Shown in pieces: positions 40,735 to 50,381 of a stretch of 64,000 nucleotides of DNA. Positions within the stretch are counted from its first letter, which is position 1. Every line of letters starts with the position of its first letter. The stretch is from assembly GCF_019049625.1 (NCBI RefSeq), contig NZ_JAFMOY010000132.1, forward strand, positions 124,001 to 188,000, given 5' to 3'. The notes under the pieces were generated by a model. The model was not told where the DNA came from, made no database searches, and saw only the letters and a list, made by a program, of their open reading frames with translations. The translations under genes and the position numbers were made by a program. Origin of the DNA: Rahnella ecdela (lineage in GTDB: Bacteria > Pseudomonadota > Gammaproteobacteria > Enterobacterales > Enterobacteriaceae).

Positions 40735-41496
40735 ATGATCCTCGACTCATTTGAATTAAGCGGCAAAGTCGCCATCGTGACCGGCTGTAATACCGGACTG
40801 GGCCAGGGCATGGCATTGGGTCTGGCCCAGGCGGGTTGCGATATCGTGGGAATCAACCAGTCGGCTCCTGAAGAGACGGAGCAAAAGGTCACCGCCACCG
40901 GTCGCCGCTTTCTTGATTTACGTGCCGACCTGAGCAGCATTAAAGACATTGCGCAGCTTATCGAAAAGGCCATTGCTGAATTCGGTCATATTGACATTCT
41001 GGTCAATAACGCCGGGATTATCCGCCGGGAAGACGCCATCGAGTTCAGTGAAAAAAACTGGGACGACGTGATGAATGTTAACAGCAAGACACTGTTCTTC
41101 ATGTCTCAGGCAGTGGCGAAACAATTCATCAAACAAGGCAAGGGCGGCAAAATCATTAACATCGCCTCAATGCTTTCTTATCAGGGCGGGATACGTGTTC
41201 CTTCCTATACTGCATCGAAAAGCGCAGTGATGGGAATTACCCGCCTGATGGCCAATGAATGGGCAAAGCATGGCGTGAATGTGAATGCGATTGCACCGGG
41301 TTACATGGCGACTAATAACACCGAACAACTGCGTTCCGATGATGACCGCAGTAAAGAAATTCTCGACCGGATCCCTGCCGGGCGCTGGGGTCTACCGGAA
41401 GATGTCATGGGGCCGGTGGTATTTCTGGCGTCAAAAGCATCCGACTATGTCAACGGCTATACGATTGCGGTTGATGGTGGTTGGCTGGCGCGATAA
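40735..41496 (+). CDS. kduD: 2-deoxy-D-gluconate 3-dehydrogenase / 2-keto-3-deoxygluconate oxidoreductase
   Basis: Short-chain dehydrogenase reducing 2,5-diketo-3-deoxygluconate to 2-keto-3-deoxygluconate with NADH. ATG 40735 gives 253 residues, the length of E. coli KduD, starting MILDSFELSGKVAIVTGCNTG (Rossmann GxxxGxG). NNAG, the catalytic Ser in NIASMLS and YTASK are present. The 20-codon extension upstream overlaps the intercistronic hairpin and is not conserved. Confidence 0.96.
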   Translation: MILDSFELSGKVAIVTGCNTGLGQGMALGLAQAGCDIVGINQSAPEETEQKVTATGRRFLDLRADLSSIKDIAQLIEKAIAEFGHIDILVNNAGIIRREDAIEFSEKNWDDVMNVNSKTLFFMSQAVAKQFIKQGKGGKIINIASMLSYQGGIRVPSYTASKSAVMGITRLMANEWAKHGVNVNAIAPGYMATNNTEQLRSDDDRSKEILDRIPAGRWGLPEDVMGPVVFLASKASDYVNGYTIAVDGGWLAR

Positions 41497-41516
41497 CAGC
41501 CTAAGACGTGACAGTA

Positions 41517-41549
41517 AAATGGCGTATTTTTATACGCCTTTTTCTTTTT
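41517..41549 (+). terminator. Terminator of kduID
   Basis: GGCGTAT and ATACGCC form a 7-base stem with a TTTT loop, followed by TTTTTCTTTTT. Confidence 0.9.
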
Positions 41550-41610
41550 AATCAGTCCGTTGACAATTAGTTACAGGGTGTCTCTTCCAAGATTGTGACA
41601 GTTTCACTTA

Positions 41611-41630
41611 TACTGGATAAAATAACAGTT
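41611..41630. promoter_or_regulatory. LexA (SOS) box upstream of ydjM
   Basis: TACTGGATAAAATAACAGTT fits CTG-N10-CAG with TA/GT flanks and an AT-rich centre. It overlaps a plausible -10 (TATACT, 41609-41614) and ends 18 bases before the ydjM start. E. coli ydjM is an established LexA target. A second, overlapping palindrome CTGGATAA/TTATCCAG spans 41613-41636. Confidence 0.75.
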
Positions 41631-41648
41631 ATCCAGTTCGGACGCGTC

Positions 41649-42206
41649 ATGACGGCGGAAGGCCATCTCATTTTCTCAATCGCCTGTGCGGTATTTGCCA
41701 AAAAGGCGCAGCTCTCTCCGGAGCTGGCGCACGGCGACTGGTGGCATATTATTCCAGGGTCCCTGCTTACCTGCTTATTGCCCGACATCGATCATCCGAA
41801 ATCCGTACTCGGCCAGCGTCTGAAATGGCTTTCTCATCCTATTGCCAGAGCATTTGGTCACCGAGGATTTACCCACAGTCTGCTGGCCGTGGCGGGGGGC
41901 ATTTTCCTGTTACGCACGCATTTCCCTCACGACTGGGTCATTCCGGTGGACGCTTTTCACGCCATGATCATCGGTTATCTGAGCCATATTCTTGCTGATA
42001 TGCTGACGCCCGCTGGCGTCCCCCTGCTCTGGCCATGCCGCTGGCGTTTTCGTCTGCCGCTAATCAATAGTCAAAAAGGCAATCAGCTGGAACGGACGCT
42101 GTGTCTGATGCTGGTCGGATTAACGCTGTTCTGGCCCGACTGGACGCCCATCATTGGTGCAATCAATCCGGACATTTTTAACCACATCCTGAAATTGTTC
42201 ATCTGA
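41649..42206 (+). CDS. ydjM: Inner membrane protein YdjM, LexA-regulated metal-dependent hydrolase-like
   Basis: 185 residues from ATG 41649 (MTAEGHLIFSIACAVFAKKA), the start used in E. coli; the longer frame runs through the SOS box. Conserved parts are LLPDIDHPKSVLGQRLKW, GHRGFTHSLLA and GYLSHILADMLTPAGVPLLWP, with His and Asp residues that resemble a metal site, and four to five membrane segments. The role in the SOS response is unknown. Confidence 0.93.
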   Translation: MTAEGHLIFSIACAVFAKKAQLSPELAHGDWWHIIPGSLLTCLLPDIDHPKSVLGQRLKWLSHPIARAFGHRGFTHSLLAVAGGIFLLRTHFPHDWVIPVDAFHAMIIGYLSHILADMLTPAGVPLLWPCRWRFRLPLINSQKGNQLERTLCLMLVGLTLFWPDWTPIIGAINPDIFNHILKLFI

Positions 42207-42394
42207 GCAGCATGAAATATCACCAATCTGGCGATAATTGGTACAAATAAAACCAAAAAGTTATAACGCATTCTTTTTGGATATAAATGTTCAGGTGCCC
42301 AAACTGATATCCTGCTCACCATTGCTTTGGGATGGTGCAAACCCTGTCGGGAACACCCGTTTTAAATATCAAAACTATAAGTCTGGAGTTCGGT

Positions 42395-43786
42395 ATGAAT
42401 CTTCCGCTCGTTCTTAACGTAGTGGTTTTCGTTGTCCTCCTTTTGCTGCTGGCGCAAACCCGCCACAAGCAATGGAGTCTGGCAAAAAAAGTATTACTCG
42501 GTCTGGCCATGGGTGTTGTGTTTGGCCTGGCGTTACAGCTGATTTACGGTTCCGATGATCCGGTACTGAAGACTTCTATTACCTGGTTCAACATTGTCGG
42601 TAACGGCTACGTTCAGTTGCTGCAAATGATTGTCATGCCGCTGGTCTTCGTTTCGATTCTGAGTGCTGTAGCGAAACTGCATAATGCATCTTCGCTGGGC
42701 AAAATCAGTTTCCTGACCATCGGTACCTTACTGTTCACCACGCTGATTGCTTCGCTGGTGGGTATCTTTGTTACCGGCCTGTTTGGTCTGACTGCTGACG
42801 GTCTGGTTCAGGGAACGCAGGAAACCGCGCGCCTGACGGCAATTCAGTCCAACTATGTAGGCAAAGTGGCTGACCTGAGCGTGCCTCAGCTGATCCTTTC
42901 CTTTATTCCTAAGAACCCGTTTGCTGACCTGACAGGCGCTAGCCCGACGTCGATCATCAGCGTCGTTATCTTTGCTGCCTTCGTCGGTGTTGCTGCCCTG
43001 CAACTGGTAAAAGATGACGCAGAGAAAGGTCCGCGTGTTCTGGCCTTCATCGATACCCTGCAGGCGTGGGTGATGAAACTGGTGCGTTTGGTCATGAAAC
43101 TGACACCTTACGGCGTTCTGGCGCTGATGACCAAAGTGGTTGCCGGTTCCAACATTCAGGACATCATTAAGCTGGGCAGCTTCGTTGTTGCGTCTTACCT
43201 GGGTCTGGGGATTATGTTTGTGGTACACGCGCTGCTGCTTTCTTTCACTGGCGTGAATCCTGCGAAATTCTTCCGTAAAGTCTGGCCGGTGCTGACCTTC
43301 GCCTTCACCAGTCGTTCCAGTGCAGCGACCATTCCGCTGAGCGTTGAAGCACAAACGCGTCGTCTGGGTATTCCGGAATCGATCGCAAGCTTTGCCGCTT
43401 CCTTTGGCGCCACTATCGGCCAGAACGGTTGTGCTGGTTTATACCCGACAATGCTGGCCGTTATGGTTGCGCCAACAGTGGGTATTAACCCGTTTGACCC
43501 GGTGTGGATTGCAACGCTGGTGGGTATCGTAACACTGAGCTCTGCCGGTGTGGCGGGTGTGGGTGGCGGTGCGACGTTTGCTGCGCTGATCGTGTTGCCT
43601 GCGATGGGGCTGCCGGTTACGCTGGTGGCACTGCTTATCTCCGTCGAGCCACTGATTGATATGGGTCGTACGGCGCTGAATGTCAGCGGTTCAATGACTG
43701 CCGGGACGATCACCAGCCAGTTGCTGAAACAGACCGACAAAGAAGTGATGGATTCAGAAGAAACAGCAGAACTGGCTCACCTCTAA
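42395..43786 (+). CDS. tcyP: L-cystine:sodium/proton symporter TcyP
   Basis: Dicarboxylate/amino acid:cation symporter (DAACS) family, 463 residues from ATG 42395, as in E. coli TcyP (YdjN). GGAG lies 6 bases upstream. [34 protein letters not shown] and [11 protein letters not shown] form the substrate and ion-binding hairpins. It imports cystine; in E. coli expression depends on CysB. A longer in-frame start at 42332 lacks similarity. Confidence 0.96.
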   Translation: MNLPLVLNVVVFVVLLLLLAQTRHKQWSLAKKVLLGLAMGVVFGLALQLIYGSDDPVLKTSITWFNIVGNGYVQLLQMIVMPLVFVSILSAVAKLHNASSLGKISFLTIGTLLFTTLIASLVGIFVTGLFGLTADGLVQGTQETARLTAIQSNYVGKVADLSVPQLILSFIPKNPFADLTGASPTSIISVVIFAAFVGVAALQLVKDDAEKGPRVLAFIDTLQAWVMKLVRLVMKLTPYGVLALMTKVVAGSNIQDIIKLGSFVVASYLGLGIMFVVHALLLSFTGVNPAKFFRKVWPVLTFAFTSRSSAATIPLSVEAQTRRLGIPESIASFAASFGATIGQNGCAGLYPTMLAVMVAPTVGINPFDPVWIATLVGIVTLSSAGVAGVGGGATFAALIVLPAMGLPVTLVALLISVEPLIDMGRTALNVSGSMTAGTITSQLLKQTDKEVMDSEETAELAHL

Positions 43787-43804
43787 GTTCAGATTGCTGG
43801 AAAC

Positions 43805-43837
43805 AAAAAACCGAAGCCAATGGCTTCGGTTTTTTTA
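43805..43837. terminator. Bidirectional terminator between tcyP and kdgR
   Basis: ACCGAAGCC and GGCTTCGGT form a 9-base stem with an AAT loop, with A-run before and T-run after, between converging genes. Confidence 0.93.
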
Positions 43838-43858
43838 TGCCTACAGTTCAGTACTGAC

Positions 43859-44650
43859 TCAGAACGGATAGTCGTGGAATCCGATCTGCTCAGAGATATT
43901 ACGTGCGGCGGTGTGCAGCATTTCCACGTAGTGGCTTTTGCTTTCTTCAGAAAAACGAATGGTCGGGAAGGAAATACTTAACCCGGCAATCACAACGCCA
44001 AAGCGGTCAAAGACAGGAACTGCGATACAACGCAGGCCTTGTTCCTGTTCTTCGTTATCTTCGCCGTAACCTTGCTCGCGCACCTGTAACAATGCAGTCT
44101 GCAAATCGGCGGCGTTCATGATGGTGTTTTCAGTACTTCGGGTGAATTCAATTTCCTGCAACAGCGCAGCGACTTCTGCTTTATCGCCCCACGCCAGCAA
44201 CACTTTACCAATCGCCGTGGTATGTAGCGGATTGCGGCGACCAATACGTGAATGCATACGCAGGTTGTACATCGAATCAATTTTATGGATGTAGACAATC
44301 CCGTCTTCATCCAGCGCGCCAAGGTGAATAGTTTCACGGGTCAGGCGGGATAATTCGCGCATCTGAATATCCGCGCTGCGGATCAGATCGACATTTTGCA
44401 GCGCTTTGGCACCCAGTTCGAACAATTTCAGAGTCAGTGAGTATTTCTCTGATTCGCCTTCCTGCGCAACATAACCGAGTGACTTCATGGTCTGAAGAAA
44501 ACGGTAAACCGTGCTTTTAGACATCATAACGCGTTGAGAAAGTTCAGTAATACCAATCTCACGTTCTTCGCCCAGCGCCTGTAAAATGCCAAAAACTTTC
44601 AGGACAGAAGAGACGGAATCGGGTTGCTTATCAAGATCTGCGATAGCCAT
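43859..44650 (-). CDS. kdgR: Transcriptional regulator KdgR, IclR family
   Basis: Repressor of pectin and ketodeoxygluconate catabolism; released by KDG. 263 residues from ATG 44650 (MAIADLDKQPDSVSSVLKVF); the 29-codon extension upstream is not conserved. The winged HTH is in GITELSQRVMMSKSTVYRFLQTM. The C-terminal effector domain has HTTAIGKVLLAW and RCIAVPVFD. Its likely targets in this window are kduID. Confidence 0.96.
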   Translation of the reverse strand: MAIADLDKQPDSVSSVLKVFGILQALGEEREIGITELSQRVMMSKSTVYRFLQTMKSLGYVAQEGESEKYSLTLKLFELGAKALQNVDLIRSADIQMRELSRLTRETIHLGALDEDGIVYIHKIDSMYNLRMHSRIGRRNPLHTTAIGKVLLAWGDKAEVAALLQEIEFTRSTENTIMNAADLQTALLQVREQGYGEDNEEQEQGLRCIAVPVFDRFGVVIAGLSISFPTIRFSEESKSHYVEMLHTAARNISEQIGFHDYPF

Positions 44651-44815
44651 AGGGTGAGTTACCTGCTCGCGTTGGTTTTGTTTCAAAAAAAATAGAACGT
44701 GGTTTTTATTATAGTGGCAAGCATTGCACAGAAGCAATCAACCCATTGATTGAGAATGTAAGAACTGTTAAGCCAGTTTCATTCCTGACAGAGGGATAAA
44801 TAATTCATTTCATCA

Positions 44816-44831
44816 TGTGACAATTGTCACT
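44816..44831. promoter_or_regulatory. CRP-like site between kdgR and yebQ
   Basis: TGTGACAATTGTCACT contains a perfect 14-base palindrome (44817-44830) and matches TGTGA-N6-TCACA at nine of ten positions. A TAATAT at 44850-44855 could be the yebQ -10, placing the site near -39 to -41, as for a class II CRP promoter. It could equally act on kdgR. CRP binding is inferred. Confidence 0.5.
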
Positions 44832-44889
44832 TTAAGTTGATTAGCGTAGTAATATTCCCCTCACTGATGACTACGCACTGACAGAACTC

Positions 44890-46287
44890 ATGACTCCGAC
44901 ACCCACTGATGGCTTACCTCTTCCACAAAGATACGGCGCGATCCTGGCGATTGCACTGGGGATCACCGTTTCGGTGCTGGACGGAGCAATCGCAAACGTC
45001 GCGCTGCCAACCATTGCCAATGATTTCCACGCCAGTCCGGCGACGTCAATCTGGGTGGTAAATGCCTACCAGCTGGCGATTACTATTTCGCTGCTTTCTC
45101 TGGCATCGCTTGGCGATATTTTCGGCTACCGGCGTATCTATCAGACCGGATTGCTGGTATTTAGCATCACTTCACTTTTTTGCGCCCTTTCTGATTCCCT
45201 GCTGACACTGACGGTTGCCCGTGTTTTACAAGGCTTTGGTGCCGCTGCGATCATGAGTGTGAACACTGCGCTAATCCGGATTATCTATCCTCAGCGATTC
45301 TTAGGGCGCGGCGTGGGCATCAATGCGCTGATCGTGGCCGTTTCCGCAGCGGCAGGACCGACCATCGCCGCGGGTATCCTTTCTGTTGCATCCTGGCAAT
45401 GGTTGTTCGCCATCAACGTGCCGATTGGTATTGTCGCGTTGATCCTTGGCCTCAAGTTTTTACCCGCCAATTCAACACGCAGCCAGGGACAGCGATTTGA
45501 TATCACCAGCAGCGTGATGAACGCCCTGACCTTTGGTTTACTGATAAGCGCCATCAGCGGATTTGCGCAGGGCCTGAATCATATGCTAATCCTCGGTGAG
45601 GTCATTGCGCTGCTGATCATCGGCTGGTTCTTTGTCCGCCGTCAGCTGACGAGACCTTTCCCGCTGCTGCCGGTTGATTTGCTGCGTATTCCAATTTTCA
45701 GTATGTCGCTCGGGACTTCCCTGTGCTCTTTCAGCGCACAGATGCTGGCATTTGTTTCCCTGCCCTTCTTCCTGCAAAACACATTAGGCCTCAATTCAGT
45801 GGAAACCGGTCTTTTGCTGACGCCGTGGCCGCTGGCGACGATGGTAATGGCACCGATTGCAGGCCGTCTGGTGGAACGTTTCCATCCGGGAATGCTGGGC
45901 GGAATTGGTCTGGTGGTCTTTTCATTCGGATTATTTTCACTCTCATTACTGCCACCAGAACCTTCGCATCTGAATATCATCTGGCGCATGTTGCTGTGCG
46001 GTGCCGGTTTTGGGCTGTTCCAGTCCCCCAATAACCACACGATCATCAGCTCTGCGCCACGCAATCGCAGCGGCGGAGCCAGTGGCCTGCTAGGTACCGC
46101 TCGTCTTCTGGGACAAACAACCGGCGCGGCGATGGTTGCACTGATGTTCAACCTGTTCCCGCAACACGGTACGCACGCTTCGCTTATCCTCGCTGGAACT
46201 CTCGCAGGCACCGGCGCTTTGGTCAGTCTGCTGCGCATGACGCAGAAAACCAGCAGCCAGCGTGAAGCAGAAAACGCTAAACTGTAA
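44890..46287 (+). CDS. yebQ: MFS transporter YebQ, DHA-type
   Basis: 465 residues with 12 to 14 membrane segments. SVLDGAIANVALPTIANDF is motif D1 of drug:proton antiporters, GDIFGYRRIYQTGLLVF is motif A and RVLQGFGAAAIM motif B; AAGPTIAAGI is motif C of exporters. Position between kdgR and htpX is that of E. coli yebQ. The substrate is unknown; DHA2 relatives export toxic compounds. Confidence 0.9.
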   Translation: MTPTPTDGLPLPQRYGAILAIALGITVSVLDGAIANVALPTIANDFHASPATSIWVVNAYQLAITISLLSLASLGDIFGYRRIYQTGLLVFSITSLFCALSDSLLTLTVARVLQGFGAAAIMSVNTALIRIIYPQRFLGRGVGINALIVAVSAAAGPTIAAGILSVASWQWLFAINVPIGIVALILGLKFLPANSTRSQGQRFDITSSVMNALTFGLLISAISGFAQGLNHMLILGEVIALLIIGWFFVRRQLTRPFPLLPVDLLRIPIFSMSLGTSLCSFSAQMLAFVSLPFFLQNTLGLNSVETGLLLTPWPLATMVMAPIAGRLVERFHPGMLGGIGLVVFSFGLFSLSLLPPEPSHLNIIWRMLLCGAGFGLFQSPNNHTIISSAPRNRSGGASGLLGTARLLGQTTGAAMVALMFNLFPQHGTHASLILAGTLAGTGALVSLLRMTQKTSSQREAENAKL

Positions 46288-46298
46288 AATTCAGACAA

Positions 46299-46332
46299 TA
46301 AAAAGCCCGGCAGTTATTGCCGAGCTTTTTTA
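46299..46332. terminator. Terminator between yebQ and htpX
   Basis: AAAAAGC-CCGGCA and TGCCG-GCTTTTT pair with one mismatch; flanking A and T runs allow use from both converging genes. Confidence 0.85.
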
Positions 46333-46364
46333 TCAATAATCGCAAGAGGCTGATTATTTACTAC

Positions 46365-47246
46365 TTATTTAATGTAAGCACCGCTGCGCAGCGCTTCGAT
46401 ACGTTTATCCAGCGGCGGGTGAGACATGAACAGCTCGCTGAATGACTTCGATTTACCGTTGATACAAAACGCCATCATACTTCCCGCTTCCTGCGGTTCA
46501 TGGCTGGTTTTCAGACGCTGCAACGCAGCAATCATTTTCTCACGGCCTACAAGTTTTGCAGAACCCGCATCGGCATGGAATTCACGGTGACGCGAGAACC
46601 ACATGGTGATGATGCTGGCCAGAATACCAAATACCAGTTCCAGCACGGTCGCCACGGCAAAATAAATCAGCGGATTGCCGTTGCTGCTCTCTTCGCCATC
46701 ACGGTTACCGGAAAGGAAACCGGAGGCCACCTGCGCGATAATGCGGGAAATGAAGATAACGAAGGTGTTTACCACACCCTGAATCAGGGTCATGGTCACC
46801 ATGTCGCCATTCGCAATGTGGCTGATTTCATGGGCAATAACCGCTTCGGCTTCATCCTGACTCATGCTTTGCAACAATCCGGTACTGACAGCGACCAGAG
46901 AAGCATCGCGGCGCGCGCCTGTCGCGAACGCATTAATATCGGGCGCGTGATAAATCGCGACCTGTGGCATGCCGATACCCGCCTGCTGAGACTGACGGCG
47001 AACGGTTTCCATTAACCAGCGTTCAGTTTCATTACGAGGTTGCTCGATAACTTCACCGCCCACCGAGCGCAACGCCATCCATTTAGACATCAGCAACGAG
47101 ACAATTGCACCACCGAAGCCAAACAGCCCGGCCATGATCATTAATCCCGGCACGCTGCTGTGCTGAATGCCAGTCAGGCTAAGCACCAGCCCGAATACCA
47201 GCATAACGGCCAGGTTAGTCAGCAGGAACAACGCTATACGCATCAT
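46365..47246 (-). CDS. htpX: Inner membrane zinc metalloprotease HtpX
   Basis: M48-family protease that degrades misfolded membrane proteins, in overlap with FtsH. 293 residues; zinc motif HEISHI in [16 protein letters not shown], third ligand Glu in [13 protein letters not shown]. Two N-terminal and two central membrane segments. In E. coli it is under CpxR control; I find no exact CpxR box upstream, only two copies of TCATTGTTA 12 bases apart. Confidence 0.97.
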   Translation of the reverse strand: MMRIALFLLTNLAVMLVFGLVLSLTGIQHSSVPGLMIMAGLFGFGGAIVSLLMSKWMALRSVGGEVIEQPRNETERWLMETVRRQSQQAGIGMPQVAIYHAPDINAFATGARRDASLVAVSTGLLQSMSQDEAEAVIAHEISHIANGDMVTMTLIQGVVNTFVIFISRIIAQVASGFLSGNRDGEESSNGNPLIYFAVATVLELVFGILASIITMWFSRHREFHADAGSAKLVGREKMIAALQRLKTSHEPQEAGSMMAFCINGKSKSFSELFMSHPPLDKRIEALRSGAYIK

Positions 47247-47457
47247 AAAATTTTACTTCCTCATTGTTACTTCATTGTTATTGGCAGAGTTTAACCACCG
47301 GCACATAGCTTACCCGGCTGTACTGATCCTATGGGCTTCTTATCAGGATTCAAGAGTCCATGCGTTCAGAAGGCCTGAATTCACAATACTTTACATTTTG
47401 AAGTGTTTTATTTCACAGACACGCCTGAAATTAAGATGATTTTAAAAAATCACGCAT

Positions 47458-47484
47458 AAAAAAAGCGCACCTGAGTGCGCTTTC
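47458..47484 (-). terminator. Terminator of prc
   Basis: On the minus strand AAAGCGCAC and GTGCGCTTT pair with a short loop, followed by TTTT, about 20 bases after the prc stop. Confidence 0.9.
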
Positions 47485-47504
47485 TTCTTTGACTGACCGC
47501 TTGC

Positions 47505-49577
47505 TTATTTAGCGGCGGTCTGGTCGGCCTGAGCCTTTTCCATAGTGCCGAGATCAACAGCAATATGGTCAGCTTCATCGAGATAAGGATCCGGAGCAAC
47601 GTAATCTTTCGGCAAATCGTCGAGAGATTTCAGCGGCTTCTTGCCTTCACGCTTGAAGCGTTCATTCAGACGGCTAAGACGTAGCGCATCATCCTCTTTA
47701 TCTTCTTTATCACGCTGAGCGTAATTCAGAGAGGCAATGTTACGTTTGTCTTTCAGCGCCTTGTAATGAGCGATGTCTTGCTGGATGTACTGGAACTCAG
47801 GATCTTTAGCAATACGGGCTTCATGGTCTTTCAGCAATTCAGGCAGGAACGGTTTCATGTCGCCTAATTTGGTGTAAGTTGCCGCGTTAATACTATCCCA
47901 CGGAAGTGCGTTATCTTCGAACTTCTCGCCGGTTTCAATCGATTCAATACCGGTTGGCATCAGGATGTCCGGGGTAACCCCTTTACGCTGCGTACTGCCA
48001 CCGTTGATACGATAAAACTTCTGGATAGTGTATTGCACAGAACCGAGCGCAGGCCATTCAGGACGCAGCATCTGGTCGTAAATACGGTTCAGAGAACGAT
48101 ATTGCTGAACAGTACCTTTACCGAAGGTTGGCTCACCCACAATCAGCGCACGACCGTAATCCTGCATTGCGGCAGCAAAGATTTCGGAAGCAGAAGCACT
48201 GAAACGGTCAACCAGAACCACCAGCGGGCCTTTATAGTAAACGACGCCATCGGTATCGCTGTCCTGACGGATACGACCGTTGTTATCGCGAACCTGAACC
48301 ACCGGGCCACTTGGAATGAACAGACCAGACAACGAAACCGCTTCAGTCAGAGCACCGCCGCCGTTGGTACGGAGATCGATAACCAGACTGTTTACGTTCT
48401 GCTTCGCCATTTTCTGCAGCTGAACTTTCACATCATCCGTCAGCCCCACGTAGAAGCCAGGTATGTCCATCACAGCGACTTTTTGAGCGCCGACATTCTT
48501 GATGGTCATTTTAACTGCGCGGTCTTCCAGACGGATTTTCTCGCGAGTCAGGGTGATTACGTGGTTTTTAGCATTCTTACCCGCAGGCAAGATTTGCAGA
48601 CGGACTTTGCTGCCTTTCGGTCCTTTGATGAGCGCGACGACGTCATCAAGACGCCAGCCAATCACATCAACAATTGGCGTTGGTTTTCCTGCCTGAACCT
48701 GTCCCACACCGACAATGCGGTCACCGACTGCGATAGCTTTGCTTTTGGCCGCCGGGCCGCCAGCTACCATCGAATTGATGACAGTGTAATCGTCGTCGCC
48801 CTGCAGTACTGCGCCGATACCTTCCAGAGACAAGCTCATTTCGGTATTAAACTGCTCGGTGCTGCGTGGAGAGAGATAGTTGGTGTGTGGATCGATTTCA
48901 TGCGCGAAGGCATTCATCACCAGCTGGAAAACATCTTCACTGTTGCTTTGTGTCAGGCGTTTCATCGCAAAATGATAACGCTTGGAGAGCACGTCACGGA
49001 TTTCCTGATCGTTTTTGCCGGTCAGTTTGAGGTTTAGCTCGTCATATTTGACTTTCGCATCCCACAATTTGTCCAGCTCAGCGCGGTCTTTCGGCCACGG
49101 TGATTTACTGCGATCAAGTTCAATCGTGTCGTTACCCGTGAAATCCATCGGGCGCTCAAGCACTTTCAACGCATAATCATAGCGTTCAAAGCGGCGTTTT
49201 TGAGCCAGATTGAAAAGAGCATATGGCGTGGTTAACTGACCGGTTTTCAGTTCCTCACCCAAGGTTGCACGTTTATCAGTGAACTGTGCGACATCGGAAG
49301 CCATTAATACGTTATGGCCATAATCGAGCATGTTGAGGTAACGGTCGAAGATTTTCGCTGAGAAATCTGCATTAAGGTCGAACTGACGATAATGTGAACG
49401 GGTAAAACGAGCAGTAACACGCTCGCTCACCGTTGCATCCTGCGGATCCTGCGTTAAATTAGGCAGTTGAGCGAGAGTCACCGGTGCACTCTCGTTCGCT
49501 GCAAAGCTGGTATTCACCAGCCCTGCTCCTGCCATTAACAGACCCGCAATAACGCTTAATCTGACAAATTTGTTCAT
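47505..49577 (-). CDS. prc: Tail-specific periplasmic protease Prc (Tsp)
   Basis: Processes FtsI and degrades MepS with NlpI and proteins with apolar C-termini. 690 residues (682 in E. coli). Signal peptide MNKFVRLSVIAGLLMAGAGL... ending FAA; PDZ domain about 235-330 (GIGAVLQGDDDYTVINSMV); catalytic Ser in DRFSASASEIFAAAM and Lys in PTFGKGTVQQY. It starts 19 bases after proQ, so the two are probably co-transcribed. Confidence 0.97.
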   Translation of the reverse strand: MNKFVRLSVIAGLLMAGAGLVNTSFAANESAPVTLAQLPNLTQDPQDATVSERVTARFTRSHYRQFDLNADFSAKIFDRYLNMLDYGHNVLMASDVAQFTDKRATLGEELKTGQLTTPYALFNLAQKRRFERYDYALKVLERPMDFTGNDTIELDRSKSPWPKDRAELDKLWDAKVKYDELNLKLTGKNDQEIRDVLSKRYHFAMKRLTQSNSEDVFQLVMNAFAHEIDPHTNYLSPRSTEQFNTEMSLSLEGIGAVLQGDDDYTVINSMVAGGPAAKSKAIAVGDRIVGVGQVQAGKPTPIVDVIGWRLDDVVALIKGPKGSKVRLQILPAGKNAKNHVITLTREKIRLEDRAVKMTIKNVGAQKVAVMDIPGFYVGLTDDVKVQLQKMAKQNVNSLVIDLRTNGGGALTEAVSLSGLFIPSGPVVQVRDNNGRIRQDSDTDGVVYYKGPLVVLVDRFSASASEIFAAAMQDYGRALIVGEPTFGKGTVQQYRSLNRIYDQMLRPEWPALGSVQYTIQKFYRINGGSTQRKGVTPDILMPTGIESIETGEKFEDNALPWDSINAATYTKLGDMKPFLPELLKDHEARIAKDPEFQYIQQDIAHYKALKDKRNIASLNYAQRDKEDKEDDALRLSRLNERFKREGKKPLKSLDDLPKDYVAPDPYLDEADHIAVDLGTMEKAQADQTAAK

Positions 49578-49596
49578 GCCTGAGTTGGCCTCCGTA

Positions 49597-50286
49597 TCAG
49601 AACTGCAAGTGTTCTGCGCGCACGATCATCGCCAGACCCGAAGAGAGTTGAACGCGTACACCGTCTTTGGCAATTTCCAAAACGGTTGCATCCATCGCAC
49701 TCTGTCCTGCTCTGACTTTGATTTCCTGGCCAATTTGCAGTTTTGAAATGTCTGTTACTGGCACCTGACGCGGTTCACGTTTTTCCTCACGCGGTGGGCG
49801 AGGTGTACGTGGTTTGCGATTTTCCTGACCAGCCACAGCAGCGGGCGCATTTTCACGACGCGGCGCTGGTTTTTTACCGGCCGGACGTGGACGACGCGGC
49901 TCAGTGGTTTCACCGGCTTCACGACGTTTAGCCTGTTGTTCTGCACGTTGTGCCTGAACGCGGGCTTTTGCTTCTTCCAACTGTTTACGGGCATGTTCGA
50001 CGTGCTGCTCTTCGAGAACGCCACATGAATTACCATCAAGGTCAACGCGTTCCGCGCCAACTTTAACGCCGTACAGATAGCGCCAGCTTGAGGTATACAG
50101 ACGCAGAGCAGAGCGTAACTGAGTTTTGCTCAGATTCTCTTCACCTTGCACGCGCTCGACCAAATCCGCAAAGATACCGATCTTTAATGGGCGTGCTTCG
50201 CCTTCGGCGGTAAAACAGAGCGGGAACCGCTCAGCCAAAAAGGCGATGACTTCTTTACTACTGTTCAACTTAGGTTGATTTTCCAT
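49597..50286 (-). CDS. proQ: RNA chaperone ProQ
   Basis: FinO-family RNA-binding protein acting on hundreds of mRNAs and sRNAs, originally linked to ProP osmotic control. 229 residues: N-terminal FinO domain (about 1-120, [17 protein letters not shown]), a long Lys/Arg/Pro linker ([15 protein letters not shown]), and a C-terminal Tudor-like domain from about 180 ([13 protein letters not shown]). The order proQ-prc is as in E. coli. Confidence 0.97.
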   Translation of the reverse strand: MENQPKLNSSKEVIAFLAERFPLCFTAEGEARPLKIGIFADLVERVQGEENLSKTQLRSALRLYTSSWRYLYGVKVGAERVDLDGNSCGVLEEQHVEHARKQLEEAKARVQAQRAEQQAKRREAGETTEPRRPRPAGKKPAPRRENAPAAVAGQENRKPRTPRPPREEKREPRQVPVTDISKLQIGQEIKVRAGQSAMDATVLEIAKDGVRVQLSSGLAMIVRAEHLQF

Positions 50287-50381
50287 GAAATTTCCTGATT
50301 ACAACGGGTTTGCCAACCGGCGCAGGCATGAACAGGCGTCATTATAATGACGCCGTTATTAAATGCCACGTTATCCGACGA

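Noticed and set aside
47247-47280. CpxR box upstream of htpX
   Set aside because: Only GTAAC and GTAAA half-sites at wrong spacing; the TCATTGTTA repeat is not a CpxR motif.
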